DNA from: Nomia melanderi
Lineage: Eukaryota > Arthropoda > Insecta > Hymenoptera > Halictidae
Length of the DNA stretch: 64,000 bases
Assembly: GCF_051020985.1 (NCBI RefSeq)
Contig: NC_135008.1
Coordinates: forward strand, 4,526,001 to 4,590,000
Direction of reading: 5' to 3'
In this document: positions 48,194-60,815 of the stretch, piece after piece
Layout of the letters: each line of letters begins with the position of its first letter
How positions within the stretch are numbered: the stretch's first letter is position 1
Made by a program: the position numbers and the translations under genes
The notes under the pieces: generated by a model
Told to the model about the DNA's origin: nothing
The model's input: only the letters and a program-made list of their open reading frames with translations
Databases searched by the model: none

Positions 48194-48756
48194 GTAAGTC
48201 GGGGGGGACCGAAGTGAACGTAATTTATTTCCGCGAGAGGAAGTAAACATTCCGTGGGAATTGAAAAGTTAATATCGAATTCCTCCGGCTCTAGTTACTT
48301 TTTCTCTTAGGAGAATTTCCTTCCGCGAAGCGAACTCGCTCCCAGCGGCCATTTCGCTAAATCCCAATCAGATTTTAATAATGAAGACTTACGAGCGGAA
48401 CGTCAAAGATTAAAACACTCAAGTCTACCGTGAAACTCGCTCGAGAGTGATTCCGTAGTTATATAAACGCTGGATAAAATACGAATTTCATTCTCAGATT
48501 CACCGCTTGAGAAGGAACAACCGTGTAAACGCTTCTTTAACACAATATCCTACGTCGAATAACCGTTGGGGTTGAAATTTCTCGAAACGTATTTTCTCCT
48601 TTACTTCCTGCCTCGCCCCTGATCGTTACCGCGCGATGCCATCGGATAGAAACTCGGTCGCTTGCCGCTAAGGGCCGCAAAATGGTCTGCGTCACCGGCG
48701 AGCCGCTAATGAAACATCAGTACCGATCTCGAGGGCTGATCCTTTCCATCCTGCAG
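48194..48756. other. Non-coding interval
   Basis: AT-richer DNA between the two splice-bounded segments; it would be a short intron if both were exons. It ends in the pyrimidine tract CCTTTCCATCCTGCAG. Confidence 0.3.
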
Positions 48757-48784
48757 GCTCTTTGACCCATCCCCGGGTTACGAG
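48757..48784 (+). other. 28-nt segment with strong splice borders (possible microexon)
   Basis: Preceded by a good pyrimidine tract and CTGCAG, and followed by GTAAGA after GAG. In the frame offset by one base it reads LFDPSPGYE and ends on a codon boundary. No match is recognised. If spliced directly to the candidate at 57321, the reading phases agree, but intermediate exons cannot be excluded. Confidence 0.2.
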
Positions 48785-49180
48785 GTAAGACGGCGGACGA
48801 AGGAGGTCGATGATGCGACCTGCACGAGGGGTGGAAGCGCATCCGCGAGTACCGCGATGAAATATGCATAGAGAAAGGGCTGAGACAGGGGCGAGGCGGA
48901 GCGTGGAGGGTGCCGCAGAGAAGAAGAGACGCGTCGGGGAGGAACGACGTTGGTGGACCTAGGATGGTAGGGCAGTGCGGGGTTGCGGAGGAAGATCGGA
49001 GGGGCGGTCTGAGCAGCGTTCGAATCTCGGTGGGTGGGAGAGACAAGGAGACCGCTGCACCTCGCCGAGCATCGGCTAGAATGCCTGCAACGAAACGAGG
49101 GTGCAAATACGGGGGAAGGGAGTTGTCGTAGGTGTCTGCAAGAGGTAGCAGAGGAAGGGGCAGCGTTTCACCCACCCCAT
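48785..49180 (+). repeat. Purine-rich block
   Basis: About 400 bases with strong purine bias on the plus strand, similar in style to the block at 28966-29175 but not an obvious copy of it. Its opposite strand gives a 170-codon Pro/Ser-rich spurious frame. Confidence 0.5.
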
Positions 49181-49940
49181 CTCGCACGGTAACGTCGTGG
49201 GTCGTCCGTTGACCTCTCCGGGTTCGCATAAACTCACGGCAGGAACTATTATCCTTGCCACGCTTAAGTCATCAATGCTTTGAAACTATTATAAGCTATC
49301 TTCCAAAAGCTACGAAAAGAAATCTTTTATTATTTTTAATGAGGATACTAACATTGCCTATTTCGATAGACGCGTTCCAAAGTATTGTCATCAAGACACG
49401 ATTCTTCGATTTTCAAAAAAATTACTTTAGATTGTACGCATGAGACCAGCGAATACAGTTACGACAGAGTAATATCGATGGAAAGTATAATTAAATTAAG
49501 AACCCAAGCCGCAGGCGAGCCCGGTAATTCAATCCGCAGGCTGGAATAGAAAAATCGGAGTTCCAACTCCGTGTTCGCAATCCCGGCCTGTTTATTCTCG
49601 ACGGCGATAATATGGCCGGAGTAGGACATCGGTTGCTACCAGAACGAAATCGATTTCCGGCATCATCGTGTTTCACGGTCGATCGAGCCGCGTCCACGGC
49701 GAAACAAGGAGGAAATCGAACAGGCGGTCGCCGTGTTTGCGATATGCAAGCGTGCGTCCGCGGCAAGGCAACCGCGCGCGGAGGTTCGCGTCGAGTGTGC
49801 AGCCGAGCCGAGTCGCATGGAAAGCCGCGGGCCGAGTCCCCCGACTGGCATAACTTGTTCAACACGTTCCTCGCGCGATGGGGTCACCGGCGAAGGAAAG
49901 ATGCATTGACCAGCGGGGTCACCACGGGGTTGCGCCGATC

Positions 49941-49961
49941 CGCGGCGGCGGCGGCGGCGGC
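49941..49961. repeat. CGG trinucleotide run
   Basis: About six to seven CGG units. It produces poly-Ala or poly-Arg in spurious frames on the two strands. Confidence 0.9.
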
Positions 49962-52900
49962 TGCACACGTGGCAGCCTGCCGCCGGCAATTCGGTTGCCG
50001 CCAATAATATTCCCGCCGCGGATCTTTTGACCCCACGGCCTGCACTCGCCGTATAAATCACTCGAGATAATCGCGGCCGATGCCCGCTTAATCGTAGGAT
50101 GTATCACCGGGTCGCGAGCGAACCGCACGCCTATTCGGCGCGCGAGACCGCGCGAGTCCAGGTTGGCCAATTATTAGGGAAGAGATATGTGCGCCCAACT
50201 ATGAGCGAGCTGCACGAGGAAAAGTTCATGGGAGCGCTAGACTGTGACCTCTATCCGGAGCCAGGTGTTCGAGTATTACCCCGTGATCGCGCGCTCTTAT
50301 CCGAGCCAAAATCAAGTCGAAGGGGTGAATTATTGTGTTAACTCGCGAACGGTGAAATCGTTGACAGGACCGAGCAGACCGGGGGTAGATGAAGATCGTA
50401 CCGAATGTACGATGATTTACGGACCGGTTGATAATGTGAACCGCGGAAGGTACACTCTAATCGCGGGCCAGAGATCCTCGGGTTGGTTTAACCTTTTCCA
50501 GTGAAACGGTAATAAAATTTTAACGACTTTCTCATTAACCGTTCGCTTTCGGTAGTGTTTCGTTTGTTGTAAACAAGTGGAAGATTGCGAGAGGACAGTC
50601 GTAGAATGGGGGAAACGATAAAGATCCGTGACGTGGCGGAGGTGTCACGGTAATCGAGTTTTCGGAGTTGCTACTTCACGGGGATTCTTTCTAATTTCGT
50701 GCCGGTCTCTACTTTGCCCCTTCGAATCCGGATAATATGAGAGCAGCCTAGCCGTAGGGCGGCCGCCTCCGTTACTTTTCTAATGACAACGGCGCCAATC
50801 GGGGCGACCCGCGACAAAAGCAGGGTAATGAGAGCAGAAGTAAATCATCGGCCATTGTGAGGTAATCTCCGGGTATTGTCTGCCGGTACGCGCGTGATGT
50901 ATTATGTTATTGGGGCTAGCGAGCCTGCCCGTCGCAGAGACGCCGGAGTTCTTCGCCGGCACCCCTCTGTTCCTCGACTTCTTCCGATATCGGGGTATTT
51001 ATATGATTCGACGTTTCCAACTTCGTCATTGTATTCAATTCCGAACTCGTCCTCTTCGCTGGCTGTACAAGCAAATTTCTGCTACTCCTTCTACTCATCG
51101 ATGCATTAACAATAGAGGAAATAATCTCCGAACACAGCCCGAAGGTACCACTTAACGTTGAAAAGGATTCGTCATTTGTAGACGCTATGTTCCTTGGCAA
51201 TTGAATGAAAGCCAAACAGAGTCTCTTTCGTGAAATACAATCGAGATGTCCCAAATATACGCGTCAAACGATCGGTTAATTAATTGAGTGGACTCGCGGT
51301 AGTTGTACTCGGCGGACGCTCTTTACCACGTATCGATGCGGAGATTAATTTAACATGTCTTTCGCTTCTAACGCATCCATCGGCTGATAAGTAACTCCGT
51401 TTCATAATGCATCCTCATTGCAACTACACACGCGTACAATTTCCTCGGTAATTCTATGGTACGAGTGCACTTTGACCACGGGTCTACCTTATCCGCGTAT
51501 CGTAGATCAGCGGACGTCCATCAGTGGTATTATATCTTCTTCTTTTCAATTGCTCCCTGAAAGGCTGCACAATAGCAGAACACAGTCGAAGGATATGTTT
51601 CAGTCTCGAGGAATCCGTGAGTCGCATCGGTACAAACGAGCTGGGGGCTATAAGAGAAAGATTCGTGTCGTGTTTACTTTAAACGTTCATTACGATGACA
51701 GGGAGGAGACACGCGAAACGGCTTGCACGGTCCGTCACGGGGCAACGATTCCCCGGGGCTGTCTGAACGCGGCACGAGGTGAATTAGCGAATTCCAAAAC
51801 CCAATATCACCGGTGCTTGTTCGACACTGCCGGAAGTCGTTTACGGCACGCCGTTCCGCCGTGTGGTTGGCCAGTATCGAAGATTTTAACCGTTCCGATA
51901 GCATCTATCGATCAGGGGAGAAACTTGACCTCGCAGAAGCTCATGCCACTTCGTCGGACACCTACGCAGCTACGCCTCGAGTTCTTAAATGGGACACGTA
52001 TTTACGCCGACGACGCGATACCAGAGAACCACTTCCGTATCGGCCGCTGCCACGTGGTAAATCGAAAAGACAACGGCCCGGACGGCGCCATTATCGTATA
52101 ATCCTGTGCACACGCCTCACTCAAGATTCCCGCGATAAGGTGTTCACGGGAACGAGGATTTCTCCGTTAGGAACCTACCAACTTTATAACGTGGCTTACT
52201 GCTCGCGTGGAGAATCCGCTTTCAATGTTGCAAGCGACCTATTCAACTGGATGGAATATAAATTACAGTAGAGTCATTCGTATCTGTATTGATAAAGACG
52301 TTAAAGGAGAATTGATTTATAACATTCAAATAACGATTACTATGACTGGTAGACCGCTTAAATATTTTTCTAGCCGTTGAATTACACGCGACTGTTCAAC
52401 GCGCGAAATTTAATAGAATTTCATAATAAATCGTTTTGATCGGAGTTCATTTAGCAGAATCAACCATTACTAATAGGCGGATATTAGGGTGCCCAGATAC
52501 GAGGATTATATTTCATTCTATCGACTCTTTTAATCGAATAATAAGGGGCTTTAATCAGGTCTCCAAAGCGTTTAGCTTGAAAACGAAGGTGTGATTGGAA
52601 CACTTGCGCCGATTACTCTCCACGGTCAATTGCCGTGACCACCGTTTACCCGATAGTCCAATCTGCTACGCGCACTTTCGTTGCTCACTTTTCTCACGGA
52701 TCGTTGACCAAGATACACGGTAGTCGGGGCCGAGGCAGCGCCGAGCGAATCTATTACACCGAGACGCGTATACCGTTTCGGTCGACGGTTTCTTTAACAA
52801 TTGACAAGCCCGCCGCGCGCGTCCCGTTAGCTCGAATTCACTCGATGCGAGTATTATGTGCGATCTTTAACGACCGCCAGAGATAACGATGCGCGATATA

Positions 52901-53845
52901 ACGATCTACGTTTCGACGCCGGCCGCCGATACCGTTACTGTCCCAGGCAAGAAGTTTTCTTGAATGATCGGCAAATGGTACAGCGCCGGCTGCCTTCTTC
53001 TCGAATCGCGGGACAACGCGTTTACGGTATCTCTCGAAACGTCCCGTGTACCAGGGGACAATCACGATCCATCGTTCGATCGGGTCCGAGCCCTGCGTGT
53101 CCTCGATTCGATCCTAGCGAGATAAGGATCATACTCTTATCGGGCTGAAAAGTAATCCCGACAAAAATTCCGTTCCCGGAACGAGGTCCGATGGAAGATG
53201 TCCTTTATGCGACGATTCTATGCAAATGAATCGATTCCTCGCGCGGAAGAACGCTTTCCGCTCGCGGATTAGCTCTAACGAGCCATTTACGGTGGCCAGC
53301 ATCCCAGTCAAATGAGATTGAAATCTTCGCCAGAGGTAGCGAGAAAACTGACTACGAGCCGGAGGGAATCACGGGGAGCAAGGAGTTCGACGACCTAACC
53401 AAAACACAGGAATTCAAGACCGACCGCGCGGAGAAACTTTACAAGGGAGGCGGTCAAACTTCCCGGCTACCTTTCCCGATCCACGTCATGAATTCTCGAA
53501 AAAATGAACCCGTTGAACATCCACTGCCGCGGTACGGACGTTTCAACATTGTACGAAAGTCCACTCAACTTGGTTTCTTTACGACAAAGGGGCCGTCCAC
53601 CTGGCGAATATGCCCGGCGTGCGGACGCGATATCCACGGGTCGCCGGTGTCGCCGATTCGGATCGGCGTTTAACGTCCGCGCGCGAAACAAAGTGTCACG
53701 GGCGTTATGGCGGCCCCCGGGCTCCGGCAAACACGTTCCAACATGGAATGTAGGTAGTCGTTTTCACGGTTGCAAAGTCGGCCGGATGCTGGCGCGCGAA
53801 ATTCCTCGCGGGAGCCAATAGGCTTCGCCCCCGGCCGTTATCGGG

Positions 53846-53855
53846 CCCACGTGGG
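53846..53855. promoter_or_regulatory. Palindromic E-box
   Basis: CCCACGTGGG is a perfect 10-bp palindrome centred on CACGTG, the core recognised by several bHLH and bHLH-zipper families. Motif evidence only. Confidence 0.25.
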
Positions 53856-55209
53856 AGGATATTTTTCCCGGTCGCGATAACGCGACGACGCGGGGCCGTG
53901 TCCCGGCCGTATCTGGGGACAAGCTCGTCTCGATTTTCACGAGCTGCGCTCGCCGGCGCGCCGATGTGTCCGTGTGCGGGCAGAACGCGAGCCGGTCCGG
54001 TCCGGCGCGGCGATCGGGTAAATTTAAACCGATGCACGGATACCGTTACCGCTACCGCGCCGGCGATATAGTCGTTGCTACTGAAACCACATTCTCCGTC
54101 TCTCTCCGGGATCGTTCGCAGAGCGTTACGGCGCGGCCGCGGGGCGGCTCGCGCGCTGCCGCCTTTTTCTCACACGGGGAATATGGGCCCCGTTATCGCG
54201 CTTCGTCTCCTCCGCGATGTAATGTTACAATTTGTCTTCGCGACGTACTCCCACTTGCGCTCGCCGCGCCGCGGCGCGTTGCGGGCTCGTTTATCCACGA
54301 CCGGATAATTGAGTATCGACGCCAGTTAATAAATCGCTCCAACGCGTTCTTTCAGCGCCTCGGATCCAGGCGTGTTAACCGGGCGACCGTGCCGAGCCGA
54401 GCGAGGCCGAGGAACCGAGGATTTTAATAACGCCACCTTGTCGAAACGTTGTCGGATTCGCTCGGGGAATACGACGCCACGCGGTATACGCGGATGCTTG
54501 AAAGCCGATTTACAGCGAGAGTGATGAGCGCGCGTGCGAGCTGTGGTCGGCGAGCGCCGACTCCTTTCATCGGTGGGTCGTAATGTCGCGCCGAGGGTGG
54601 GGGTGTAACGTCGGATTCGATCGAAACACGGTAATTAACGAAGTAATTTTAGGCTTACGCGTAGAGGGTGGAGAGTCTTTGGGTCTTTGACATTGTAACT
54701 TGGATACAGTACATAGTGGTAGCTTTCGAATTCGACGATCTACCTTTGCCACCTACGGAACGAAAGATGAGAGCGCACGCGTGCTCGGATCTTATCGCGA
54801 GATCTGTAATCCTTTGATCGATAAATCGTAATGTCACGACGACAAGGTTTGTCGGCGGAGATAAAGGTCGCGGCGCTGGGACGGCGGATCGGCTCGGAAG
54901 ATCCACGAGGACCGGTATCGTTTAACCCTAATAGAGAGGAGTTGTCTATCCCGAGGGTTAACGAGCGGCTCGGAAGAAAGGGATACCCGTGACAAATCAG
55001 GACTCGAATCGTCCGAATTTGAATGCCAGCGGAAGCAAAAGGAGTCTCCGGTGGGTCGGATCGGGACGAGCGGGCGGCGGGGGTCGGGGAAGTCGGTGAT
55101 AGATAGGAATTGAGACGGAGGGTAAACGTAGGTGAGAGGAGGATAAGAAAAGAGGGCTATCGTGGAAGAGGAGGCGCGGGCGAGCAAACGGCCAGGGATA
55201 GGAAACGAA

Positions 55210-55226
55210 GGGGTGGGCGGGGGGGA
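55210..55226 (+). other. G-rich quadruplex-prone patch
   Basis: G-runs of four, three and seven separated by single bases, followed by further GG words. It could form a quadruplex using the seven-base run as two tracts. It lies just before a long purine block. Confidence 0.5.
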
Positions 55227-55482
55227 GGTCGGCAGTCAGGCAGAGGCAGAGAGGCAGGGCAGAGGCACGGCAGACTCGTAACGTGGGCTAAACTACACAG
55301 CCTCGGTGGGTATAAGTCGGGCTATTATCGGGCTATGCGCTGAGAGCCCTCCGCTTTCATCCGCTAATGGGCAGCTCTCCGCCCGTCTGCTCCTTTACTG
55401 CGTCATTAATACAAGTTGCACATGTCGAGAGTCGGTGCGCTACAATAATTTACATGAATGGAATTGAAAATTTTCTACTCCG

Positions 55483-55710
55483 CGGAGGAGAAAAAAGACA
55501 CGAAGGAGTGAGAAACGGAGAGCCGACACCGGGGCGAAGGAGAGGAAGGGAGGGAACACGCGAAAAAGAAAGAGGGACAGAGGAGGACGGAGAAATTCAG
55601 ATGGAAGGTGGAACGGAGATCGAGCCGGGGGGAGAAACAGAGATAGAGAAAAAGTGATCGAAAGACCAGGGGTTGAAGGCGAGGAAGGAGGAAAGGAGAG
55701 GGCGAAAATC
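55483..55710 (+). repeat. Polypurine block
   Basis: About 228 bases dominated by A and G on the plus strand in irregular GAGA, GGAGG and GAAAG words. Comparable in length and texture to the 29 kb block. The minus strand gives a Phe/Ser/Pro-rich spurious frame. Confidence 0.7.
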
Positions 55711-55792
55711 TGGCATTTTATGTCAGTAATTACATGAAAGATGGTATAACCTATCCGACCGGCCGGCCGATCCCCTCCTCCCTTCGTTCGGA

Positions 55793-55806
55793 ACCAACCA
55801 ACCAAC
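55793..55806. repeat. CCAA tetranucleotide run
   Basis: Three CCAA units, belonging to the same tetramer family as at 12738. Confidence 0.75.
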
Positions 55807-56760
55807 ACGCGACCTCCTCTTTCAGTCGTCGGGTCTGAACCCCATTTAGCCCCCGTTACTCATCTCTCCGGCCGTCTCTGTCTTTCTATAACCGCGTCGC
55901 TTTTCTGGGCTCTTCGCGACCACCGGTGCTCTATGCCAAGGGGCTTTTTTATGCTTTAATTTGTGCATCAAGTGTGTCCGGCTGAGTGGAGAATTTACCT
56001 ACGTACCATGCCTGAATATCATCCTCCCCGGCTTTCAAGACGGTGCGCGTTTCTGCGCGCATCGCCTGGACCGGCGATTGCCGGGCCGAGCCGAGCCGAG
56101 CTGGGCCGAGCGAACCGGCAGCGGCGGTCTCCCTCGACTATTCGTTGACCCCGTGCACTTTATTATGCGCGGTGCCATGAGTTAGCGCAAATAATGTCAT
56201 CGTAAAGCAATCAGCCCTCGCCATCCCCCTACACCTACGCGGCCCCAGGATTTTCAATCGCGGCGGGCGAAAGGATCCTCCTGCATCGAGGATCTACGCA
56301 CGCTCGTAAGTATCGTCTACGCGGCGCGGAGATCCTGTGACTCGCGAATTAACGGTGAACCTCAAACTCTATGGTATAAATCCACGACGGCTGCCTCTTA
56401 CTCACACGACTTTTTCCCGCGCTGATGAGCTGGTCTTTCTTGATTATAAAGCTTACGCTTGAGTATCGGGGATGTCATTGCTGATCTTTTCGCTGTATCT
56501 TATAGTATATTCCGCGCGGTTGCATATCTTTCGAGTAGCCGTAGTAAATTTTGCAGTGCGAACTCTATCGCTCGACTCTCTCTATTAAGAAGGAGGTAGC
56601 TGCTGCCGCGTTCCAGGCAACGTCTTGAAAATTTTTACCCTTCGATATATTGCGAAGGGATCCTTAACCCTTAGCGGACATGTCGGCGAGATGAAGTGTT
56701 CATATTGGGAATGCTAAGTTATAAACGAACGATTTAATCACTCGAATAGCAAGACGTCAG

Positions 56761-56775
56761 TATATATATATATAT
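56761..56775. repeat. TA dinucleotide run
   Basis: About seven TA units within an AT-rich patch. Confidence 0.85.
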
Positions 56776-57320
56776 TCATTTACTGACCGTTTCCGGTATT
56801 TCAACAGATCTTCGTCCGCAAAGGGTTAATCTCAGCGCTCGCAACTTTCCGTCAATTTCACCGTGTACGTGAGACGCGCGAGTATCGAGCACTCCGGTTC
56901 GCATAAGCCACGCTTTCGCATTTCCTCCGATTTCCACGAAACACACGATCGAGCTCCATACGCGCGCGCCCAGCTATGCACGGAGCGCGTGTCTAGGAAT
57001 CGTCCCCCCGCAAAAAATATTAGCTGCAGCGCGGCGGTTCGCCACAATGTATCAAAATGACTCCGAGATTACAGGTCCGCGTAGAACCGGCGGTGTACAT
57101 AATTTCGCAAAATTACACGGTAAACACGCGGTACGCCGGCGCATCTGAATAAGAACACGCTAGACACATTTGGTTCAAAGTAATCAGGATCGGGCCGGCA
57201 ACTTTGCCCACGGGGGTGTCGATTAACCGTGGACGCGAATGACGAGCCGGGGTGTTTGCCCGAGTCACGGCGAATTAACGGCCCCGGGGGCAATTATGAA
57301 AATCTCCTCTTTAATTTCAG

Positions 57321-57371
57321 GATCCTCTAAACCACAATCATTCGGAGACATTAGCTGAAACGGCTGTATAA
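57321..57371 (+). CDS. Candidate terminal exon with PDZ-ligand-like end
   Basis: The acceptor is one of the best in the window: CTCCTCTTTAATTTCAG immediately precedes the segment. In phase 0 it reads DPLNHNHSETLAETAV and then TAA. The last four residues, ETAV, fit the class I PDZ-binding pattern (S/T-x-V at the very C-terminus). Some diacylglycerol kinases of the zeta type are known to end in this motif, so an rdgA-like gene is one possible source, but nothing else in the window supports it. A second frame (SSKPQSFGDIS then stop) is also open, and no AATAAA word is seen close downstream. Confidence 0.2.
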   Translation, partial: DPLNHNHSETLAETAV

Positions 57372-60300
57372 ATTGCTCCCCGGCTGCTTCTACTCCGTAC
57401 AGTTATCCAAAGTGGTATCTTCCTCGATGCATCGTCGGATCTAACCCCGCTAAGCGCTACACCTCGTGTCCAGGAATTTATAGTACTCCGCGGAGGACAT
57501 ACGTAATGGCGGTGTCTAAGGAACGATGTTTCCGTGATCCCCGGCCGCTTAATTTGCGCCGGCGGACACACGGAGAGAGACCGTGGAACACGTACTTCTC
57601 GTGCTCCCTGTATATGGAAGGTCGTTGCCAAGTATGTACTTCTCCGGCATCACTGTTGGGCCTCGGTAGCTATACCGGCCATACGTCAACGTCCATTACA
57701 CTTCCACCCCGCTGCTGGCTTTAATGTTTTCGACTCGGGCACTCTTTATCCCACCTTGCAGCTAATTAGCGAGCCGGATACCGGACACGCGCCCTCCCAC
57801 TGCCCCCATACTATCCTCGGACCGACGGACGGTACCCCGGCATACCCACAAAGTCGTCCCGCACTTGGTTCTCCTGCTTTTCTCTCTGCCCCTTTTTCTA
57901 CCTCTTTTCTCCAACTCTATCTCCGACCTTTTCCTCCTCCGCCACCCCCTGACGGTCGCATCCGGCCTCGCGGTGGCTCGGTCGTTGCGGCAGCGGTGAA
58001 CCAGACTCCGCGCGATTATTCCGAACTCATTTTAACTCATTACCCGGGTCCACCGGCACAGAATGGCGTCCGACAAGTGTGCCTCTCGGTACCGGCGCGC
58101 GCGATCTCCCGAAAATCTAAAGCCCCGGAAATTCGTATCGCGCGAACGACGCGGTTTTTCGTTGAAATTATCCCCCGTCCCCCGGTAGCGAGCGATTATT
58201 CTCGGCCGGAGGAAATTACGAACGACGATTCTCCCCGTAACGCACCGGTACACGATTTCAATACGTTCCCGGTATACGCGGGATAGGCAGGTGCTCCGTA
58301 GCACAAAGGGAGTTCTGAATATAATTACGGCCGGTATAATTATCGGTGGTACCGGAGTCTAATGAATATTATCCGGAAAGATAATTCGAGGTTCCCCGGA
58401 CGACTGAGCGGCGAGCGATTTTAAGAGGTAGCGGAATTGTATGCGCGCTAGGCCGTTGCGCGCGGTGCCGTTTATTCTGCTGATCGATACGAGTCACCCG
58501 TGCTTTCGTATTTTCTTAAACAAGATGCCCGTGTGCGAGTCGAATCGATAAGGCGGAGTATCGATGGCCGTCTCCCCGGTCGCGGAAAAAACTTGGGAAG
58601 TGTTGCGAATGTCTGGTGGAAGAAGCCTCGGCAGCGAAATTGGACCGACGGATCGTTTTCGCGACGTAAAAATTCTAGGATGACCGAAACTGCCATTCAA
58701 TTTCGCGTTCTTCCCGTGCTCGGTTAACTACTTTCCTGAGTGGATCTTGAGAAACGATTTCTACTTTGGGAGCAAGAGAGTAATTCCTCTCCGGAACGGA
58801 GGCCGGCGTGTATATACGCGGTAGCGGGATAAGTTTCGAGCTGATCATTAGGTAAGTTTAGAAAAAGGGCCAATCCGAGGAGGTTTCATTAGGAAATGGA
58901 TGAAACAGTGGATATACGAGGATTGGAAAGGAGGCGGTTCTGCGCGGAAAGGGAATGAGTCGAGCTTTGAAGCTCTCGCGATGACTCGAACTGATAATCC
59001 ATTAGGATCCGTCTACTTAGAGTATAACATCTATTTGAATGCAAATCAATAGGGAATGGGAAAGGACGGTAGCCAGTAATTGGTCCGGCTTTATTGGAGC
59101 TCTCAGTGTCTCAAAGAGCATCTCGTTCGGTCATCTCCTCTGGCTCCGCTTCAGCCTCCGCTGCTCCCTTTTCCCCTTTCTCTCGGTCCCGGCTCTTATT
59201 CTCCTTCTCGCTTTCGTTCGGCCGCCATTTGCTCGGTTCCTCTTCCTTTAGCTTCTCGCGAGGCCTCTGTCGTTTCCTCTACGTTCGTTCGGCCTCCTTC
59301 CACAAAATATATATGTATACATAAGACTCGACAGTAATTAACCAAGAACTTGTCCCGTCTGGCCACTTCACTTCAAGTGTCCTGGATGCGTACGAACGGC
59401 TCAAGAATATTGCGACCGATGCGGACCGAGTGTGTTTATTTCGAATGGAACGAAAGAAGACGAACGAAGGAGGAGAAGAAGAACAACACGACCGCAAAAA
59501 AGAAGAGGACGAGAGTAAGAGAAAAAAATGAAGAAACGGTAGAAAAAGGGAAACGAGAACCGTCGATCCCCTGATTATCGTGTATTTATTCGTATCGCTG
59601 CGCGGCTAATAATCACGTGCAGAACCAGTAGCATTGCGCAACGCGCTCGGATGCGAACGATCCGCCGACGTCGTGCACGACGCCGGTGAACAAATTGACG
59701 TTCCACGGGTTTCGTTGTACGAACGGAGGATCGACATACGCGCGGTCCCCTTGTCTTCGGCGAAAGTCTGATCGTTGGGTAACGACACTTTTCTAGGCAG
59801 GTGCAAACTCCATTCGTCGGAGGGCGGTCGGCCGCGCGCGCGCACACATGTCGCGTCGGTGTTAACAGCCGCGGCGAGAGATGAAATTAATTCCGTCCAC
59901 GTCCGCGGCCGTTGAATGGCTTCTTACTTTCCGTTGTCCCGCGTCGTCTTACGATCCGGCCGCGCACCGACTATCCGGACTCTCGTTCGGTAATGGCTTG
60001 TAAGAGGAAACGGCCGAAGATTTATAGGTTGTGCCGGGACGAAAATGTATGTGAGTCAACAATAAGTCGATACAATATAGGGGGACGATGCCCGGCGTGG
60101 TACACGCCCGGCAAAAACGCGTGCGCACACACTCAAGCCGAACGGGCGCGCGGCCGCGCGCGCGAGCGATTTCCAATGGAGTCTCTTTTTGCGTGGCCGC
60201 ATGATTAACGATTGAACGCGCTCGACTTCCGATCCGTGCCGCCTCGACATGCCCGGAACGGTAAGGAACGCTCGTTCGCGTCCTCGATCGTATTTGATAT

Positions 60301-60728
60301 TTATTTTCCCCGCTCCCGCCCTCGTTCTTTTCCCTCTTTGTCCGTTTCGCGCCTTCGAATTCGTTGATTTATCGTCCGGCGCTGGTTCGGGCGTCGTTAC
60401 AAAATTACGGCTTCGACACGGCGACGGAATAAAGTACGCGTAATCGATTGGCTATTTCTAATGGAAGATGAATTGTCGGTTCTTCTTGCGAAAGGGCATT
60501 CGAGCCGTGGGGTTCCACGGTTATTACGTTCTTCGGAATTACCGATTCGGGGAACTTGGCTTCGAAAAACTAAGACATCGTCGGCATTTTCCTGTCGAGT
60601 TAATATCGGTATGCAGTACACTCCTTTCGCCTTAATTATGCCTGAGCATCATTGAATAGAACTGTTTTCTTTGTCGAGGAATATTCATCTCGAGTTTCTC
60701 TTTGCGACATCTTTGCTTCAGCGCTTCG
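57372..60728. other. Non-coding region
   Basis: Includes pyrimidine-rich DNA at about 57860-57950 and 59135-59280 and a purine-rich patch at 59455-59560. The 250-codon frame at 57534-58286, opening with GTG, is the longest in the window; it is Pro/Arg/Ser-rich with a proline run from the CT-rich tract and matches nothing I know. Confidence 0.5.
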
Positions 60729-60815
60729 CTTTTTTCCGAGAAATCTGTTAGCTTTGCTTGTTCACTTCTTTTGCAAGAAATCTGTTACATTCACTTGTTC
60801 ACTTTTTTTCCCGAG
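60729..60815. repeat. 37-bp tandem duplication
   Basis: GAAATCTGTTA (60740 and 60777) and CTTGTTCACTT (60757 and 60794) each recur 37 bases apart. TTTTTTCC-CGAG-type words at about 60729 and 60804 suggest a third partial copy at double that spacing. The units have diverged between the conserved words. It lies in an AT-rich patch. Confidence 0.85.

Larger units (their letters stand above)
49181..57320. other. Non-coding region
   Basis: AT-rich near 49250-49500 and 56400-56800, CpG-rich elsewhere. Contains a CGG run (49941), a palindromic E-box (53846), a G-rich patch (55210) and a purine block (55483). The longest frames (227 codons at 51418-52101) carry no recognisable domain. Confidence 0.5.

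Noticed and set aside
49010..49040. tRNA T-arm-like GTTCGAATC
   Set aside because: The flanking bases do not form the five-pair T stem and no acceptor, D or anticodon arms are found. The same holds for similar words near 35660 and 50718.
51418..52101. 227-codon plus-strand frame
   Set aside because: No family resemblance and opens with a non-ATG codon; overlaps a second open plus-strand frame of 152 codons in another register.
57534..58286. Longest open frame, 250 codons, plus strand
   Set aside because: Opens with GTG, is Pro/Arg/Ser-rich, includes a proline run from a CT-rich tract and has no recognisable domain. An open frame of this size is expected about once by chance in 64 kb of CpG-rich DNA.
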